A DNA stretch of 6,367 bases from Pseudomonadota bacterium (lineage in GTDB: Bacteria; SAR324; XYD2-FULL-50-16; JAHJRI01). Positions 5,643 to 6,367 of this stretch are shown piece after piece. Numbering within the stretch: the first letter of the stretch is position 1; each line of letters begins with the position of its first letter. The stretch is from assembly GCA_022360105.1 (NCBI GenBank), contig JAKSDL010000204.1:1-6367 (forward strand), given 5' to 3'. The translations under genes and the position numbers were made by a program. Under the pieces are notes generated by a model. The model saw nothing but the letters and a program-made list of their open reading frames with translations. It searched no databases and had not been told where the DNA came from.

Positions 5643-6367
5643 TTACTTTTTCAACAAGTATGCTCCAAAAGCGATCAAGACCAGTGCTGCCAGTCTCATT
5701 TTGATTATTCTCGGATCTTTCAACCCGCTCCCCGGGGAGGAAAGATTTAATCTAGCAAACACCCAGTCAACCAGTAAAAAAACAAAAGGACTCATCGCTG
5801 AAATGGGAGCTACACGAGAAAGAGGCATATTTTTAAGTGCAAGCAGATAAAGCAATGCTGCAGCCGTTTGAAAAATACGGTTGGCAACAAATGGTTTCAA
5901 GTAAGATATCTTCTGGTAGCTGGTGCTTAAAGTCTTGGTAAATGCGGAGTAAAGGACGATCGTGATGACCTGGAAGAATTTCAGATAGAAGTAGATACTG
6001 AACAGGTTTAAATCTTCCAAGAGAAGATACTTATAAAGAATTGAAATCGAGGCTGATGTGGCTGCAAACAAAAGCACATAGGCAATGAACCGGTTACTTT
6101 TTATATAATCTTTAAAATTGCCCTTTTGTTTTTCGAATCCAATTACCACGGCACCACAGATCATTAAAAAACCGCCGATAATCTGATACTGCTGAATAAC
6201 CTCTCTAAACACCAATACACCAAAAGACAGGCTGATGATGCTTGAGAATCGTGAAAAAGGAGCTATGCGGGAAAGCTCTTCTCCTTTTTTTGACAAAGCC
6301 TTATACCACGCCATTCTTCCGACAACGGAAACAGCTCCGACAATAAAACAGAGGAGAAGATGAGCAA
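5643..6367 (-). CDS. EamA/DMT-family permease, 5'-truncated by window edge
   Basis: The frame stays open to the window edge and upstream codons encode hydrophobic 'HLLLCFIVGAVSVVGR', so the ATG at 6314 is internal. GGAAGA directly abuts that ATG and is too close to serve as a ribosome-binding site. The visible 240 residues contain about eight hydrophobic segments. The twofold repeat of EamA proteins is clear: 'LSRIAPFSRFSSIISL' (residues 32-47) and 'LSRVAPISAMSPFVFL' (182-197) are the same element in each half. Family members are about 290-300 residues with ten helices, so roughly 50 N-terminal residues are missing. Drug/metabolite transporters export or exchange amino acids, sugars, nucleotides or toxic compounds across the inner membrane; the substrate here is unknown. 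The second repeat ends 'LVDWVFAR' where many members have a conserved glutamate. The stop codon lies 15 bases before the fusion gene, which suggests one operon. Confidence 0.9.
   Translation of the reverse strand, partial: AHLLLCFIVGAVSVVGRMAWYKALSKKGEELSRIAPFSRFSSIISLSFGVLVFREVIQQYQIIGGFLMICGAVVIGFEKQKGNFKDYIKSNRFIAYVLLFAATSASISILYKYLLLEDLNLFSIYFYLKFFQVITIVLYSAFTKTLSTSYQKISYLKPFVANRIFQTAAALLYLLALKNMPLSRVAPISAMSPFVFLLVDWVFARLNLSSPGSGLKDPRIIKMRLAALVLIAFGAYLLKK

Noticed and set aside
6312..6320. ATG at 6314 with GGAAGA just upstream, as the true start of the EamA gene
   Set aside because: The purine stretch abuts the ATG with no spacer, and the frame continues upstream with a hydrophobic segment that fits the family, so the gene starts beyond the window.

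Overview
This is a bacterial window of moderately AT-rich DNA. It is almost entirely coding: five genes, two of them cut by the window edges, and one real intergenic gap of 234 bases. Four of the five products are integral membrane proteins and the fifth is a soluble flavoprotein. There are no RNA genes, insertion sequences, CRISPR arrays or phage genes. The phylum cannot be fixed from the sequence. The fusion gene has a good Shine-Dalgarno sequence, the monooxygenase has none, and one TAnnTTTG box lies upstream of the monooxygenase. That mix would suit a Bacteroidota-like lineage but does not prove it.

Layout. Bases 1-518 (+) hold the C-terminal part of a YitT-family membrane protein with a DUF2179 domain. 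It converges, with a 5-base gap, on a complete MFS permease (524-1696, -). The 1697-1930 gap separates the MFS gene from a divergent flavin-containing monooxygenase (1931-3226, +). This gap holds candidate promoters for both directions, a small dyad with a tandem GCAAAT, and three evenly spaced ACTTGT words. The monooxygenase converges, with a 10-base gap, on a 796-residue membrane/methyltransferase fusion gene (3237-5627, -). That gene lies 15 bases downstream of a DMT/EamA-family permease gene (5643-6367, -, 5' end outside the window), so the two probably form one operon.

Working together. The MFS permease and the monooxygenase share a control region, so an oxidation-plus-transport pair is possible but not shown. 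The most unusual gene is the fusion. An N-terminal region resembling ECF-transporter S components is followed by more membrane segments, then an uncharacterised soluble alpha/beta region, then a class I S-adenosylmethionine methyltransferase. Its coupling to an EamA permease suggests small-molecule sensing, transport or modification at the membrane, with unknown substrate. No ECF energising subunits are present in the window.
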